Assembly: GCA_007695205.1 (NCBI GenBank)
Contig: REEF01000579.1
Coordinates: forward strand, 1-9,152
Length of the DNA: 9,152 nucleotides
Direction: 5' to 3'
Source of the DNA: Planctomycetaceae bacterium
GTDB lineage: Bacteria > Planctomycetota > Planctomycetia > Pirellulales > Pirellulaceae
Within the stretch, counting starts at the first letter, position 1. The number at the start of each line of letters is the position of its first letter. A program made the position numbers and the translations under genes. The notes under the pieces are model-generated. The model did no database searches. It was not told the origin of the DNA and saw only the letters and a list, made by a program, of their open reading frames with translations. Below, one piece after another: positions 8,425 to 9,152 of this stretch.

Positions 8425-8438
8425 TTACACGGAAGGAG
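8425..8438 (+). promoter_or_regulatory. CsrA-type binding sequence overlapping the csrA ribosome binding site
   Basis: TTACACGGAAGG (8425-8436) matches most of the CsrA SELEX consensus RUACARGGAUGU, including the ACA and GGA core. It merges with the strong Shine-Dalgarno GGAAGGAG (8431-8438), which contains a second GGA at 8435. The ATG is at 8446. A CsrA site over the Shine-Dalgarno is the classic arrangement for translational self-repression. Confidence 0.4.
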
Positions 8439-8445
8439 TGAAAAG

Positions 8446-8991
8446 ATGTTAGTGCTGACCCGAAAACTGGGCGAGCAAATCGTCCTGCCCGACTCGGACG
8501 TCATGGTGACGGTCTTGGGGATCTCGGGAAATCGCGTCCGGTTGGGCATCGCTGCGCCGGTGGAACAGCGCGTGCAACGGCGGGAGATCTGGGAAAGGAG
8601 CCGGGGGCAAGAAGATCCGTCTGACTCATCGTTCGGGACCGACAAGCCCGCTTGTCCGCAGCCTTTCCCGCCGCGCGGCGGAGCGGCAACAGCCGTCGCC
8701 CCCGAGCCGGCGGCGGATTCCGCTCCTCAGCGGCAGTTGGCGGATCGGATTCAACAGTGGACTGGCGGCCGAATCCGTGGCCTGCGGGTCGAGCACGAAG
8801 GTGACCAATTGGTCGTCTACGGCCTTAGCGATTCGTATTACGCATGGCAACTGGCCCAGGCAGCGGTCACCGAATTCCGGGACGTGACGGCTCCGGACCA
8901 ACCGCATCCGCCGGTGCGGTTGGACCTGGAAGTCGTCTGGCCGCCCCATCCGCCCGTGTTCTCGGACGATTCGTTAGCAATGGAACGCTGA
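8446..8991 (+). CDS. csrA: CsrA-like RNA-binding protein fused to a BON-like C-terminal domain
   Basis: Residues 1-52 are a CsrA domain: MLVLTRKLGE at the start (L4, R6), the VTVLGISGNRVRLGIAAP core, and VQRREIWE where R45/R46 sit near the position of the RNA-binding R44 of E. coli CsrA (VHREEIYE). Ordinary CsrA proteins have 60-75 residues; this one has 181. Residues about 53-95 are a disordered linker rich in P, S and A. Residues about 96-165 form a second domain (QLADRIQQWTGGRIRGLRV, then LVVYGLSDSYYAWQLAQ), whose alpha/beta pattern with a GxxxSYYxxQLAQ segment resembles BON-like domains found in planctomycetes. The CsrA half should bind GGA sites in mRNA leaders as a dimer; the second half may bind membranes, ligands or a partner. 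The start is firm (GGAAGGAG, ATG). It is the second gene of the sigma-54-driven set. Confidence 0.88.
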   Translation: MLVLTRKLGEQIVLPDSDVMVTVLGISGNRVRLGIAAPVEQRVQRREIWERSRGQEDPSDSSFGTDKPACPQPFPPRGGAATAVAPEPAADSAPQRQLADRIQQWTGGRIRGLRVEHEGDQLVVYGLSDSYYAWQLAQAAVTEFRDVTAPDQPHPPVRLDLEVVWPPHPPVFSDDSLAMER

Positions 8992-9152
8992 CGGGGAACC
9001 GGGAGCATGAAAGCCGCTTGCTGGCAGCGCAGGCGATTCAAGAAGGACTTCTGCCTCACGGCTTGCCAGCGCTGCCGCCGTTCGAGGTCGGCTGCATTTG
9101 GTGGCCGGCCGAGTTTGCGTCCGGCGATTATGTCGACTATCTTACGTTGGCG
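8988..9152 (+). CDS. SpoIIE/PP2C-type serine phosphatase, N-terminal part (cut by window end)
   Basis: Frame 3 reads TGNREHESRLLAAQ, then AIQEGLLPHGLPALPPFEVG and a segment ending ASGDYVDYLTLA. This is the hallmark opening of SpoIIE-type phosphatases (AxxIQxxLLPxxxPxxxxxE, then the metal-site GGDYYD, here SGDYVD with the aspartate pair kept). The family removes phosphate from serine or threonine, often on anti-sigma-factor antagonists. The start is unclear. No ATG fits without a long overlap (8844). CTG at 8988 would overlap the csrA stop as CTGA, and TTG at 9018 would remove residues that look native. The gene continues beyond 9152. It probably belongs to the same transcript as csrA. Confidence 0.75.
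   Translation, partial: MTGNREHESRLLAAQAIQEGLLPHGLPALPPFEVGCIWWPAEFASGDYVDYLTLA

Overview
This window looks like a piece of a chromosome from a planctomycete, probably of the Pirellulales type. This is inferred from the style of the genes: a membrane-anchored von Willebrand A protein, a Tat-exported squalene-cyclase-fold protein, sigma-54 regulation, and a CsrA carrying an extra domain. No marker gene is present, so the assignment is not proven. All recognised genes lie on the plus strand and the GC content is moderate to high.

Left part (1-4506). The first ~60 bases read as the middle of a CaiB/BaiF-type CoA-transferase that breaks off where the next gene begins. A 690-residue membrane-anchored VWA protein follows. 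The next gap holds a long imperfect inverted repeat of REP/MITE type. Then come a Tat-signal prenyltransferase/squalene-cyclase-repeat protein without the catalytic DxDD motif, and an ABC-2-type transporter ATPase with no permease beside it. These genes look like separate units rather than one pathway.

Right part (4507-9152). This is a coherent signalling region. A membrane histidine kinase of NtrB type overlaps by GTGA with an NtrC-type sigma-54 activator (receiver, AAA+ with GAFTGA, Fis-type HTH). Just downstream lies a nested inverted repeat and, about 60 bp beyond it, a near-consensus -24/-12 (sigma-54) promoter. The promoter faces three genes: a receiver-only protein, a CsrA fused through a proline-rich linker to a BON-like domain, and the start of a SpoIIE/PP2C-type phosphatase cut by the window edge.

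The simplest model is that the kinase phosphorylates the activator, the activator binds the dyad and switches on the sigma-54 promoter, and the induced genes act after transcription (CsrA on mRNA) and after translation (phosphatase, receiver). A CsrA-like recognition sequence overlaps the csrA ribosome binding site, suggesting autoregulation. The combination of a dedicated sigma-54 circuit with a CsrA-BON fusion and a phosphatase is the most unusual thing in the window. The individual genes are supported by motifs; the circuit is inference.
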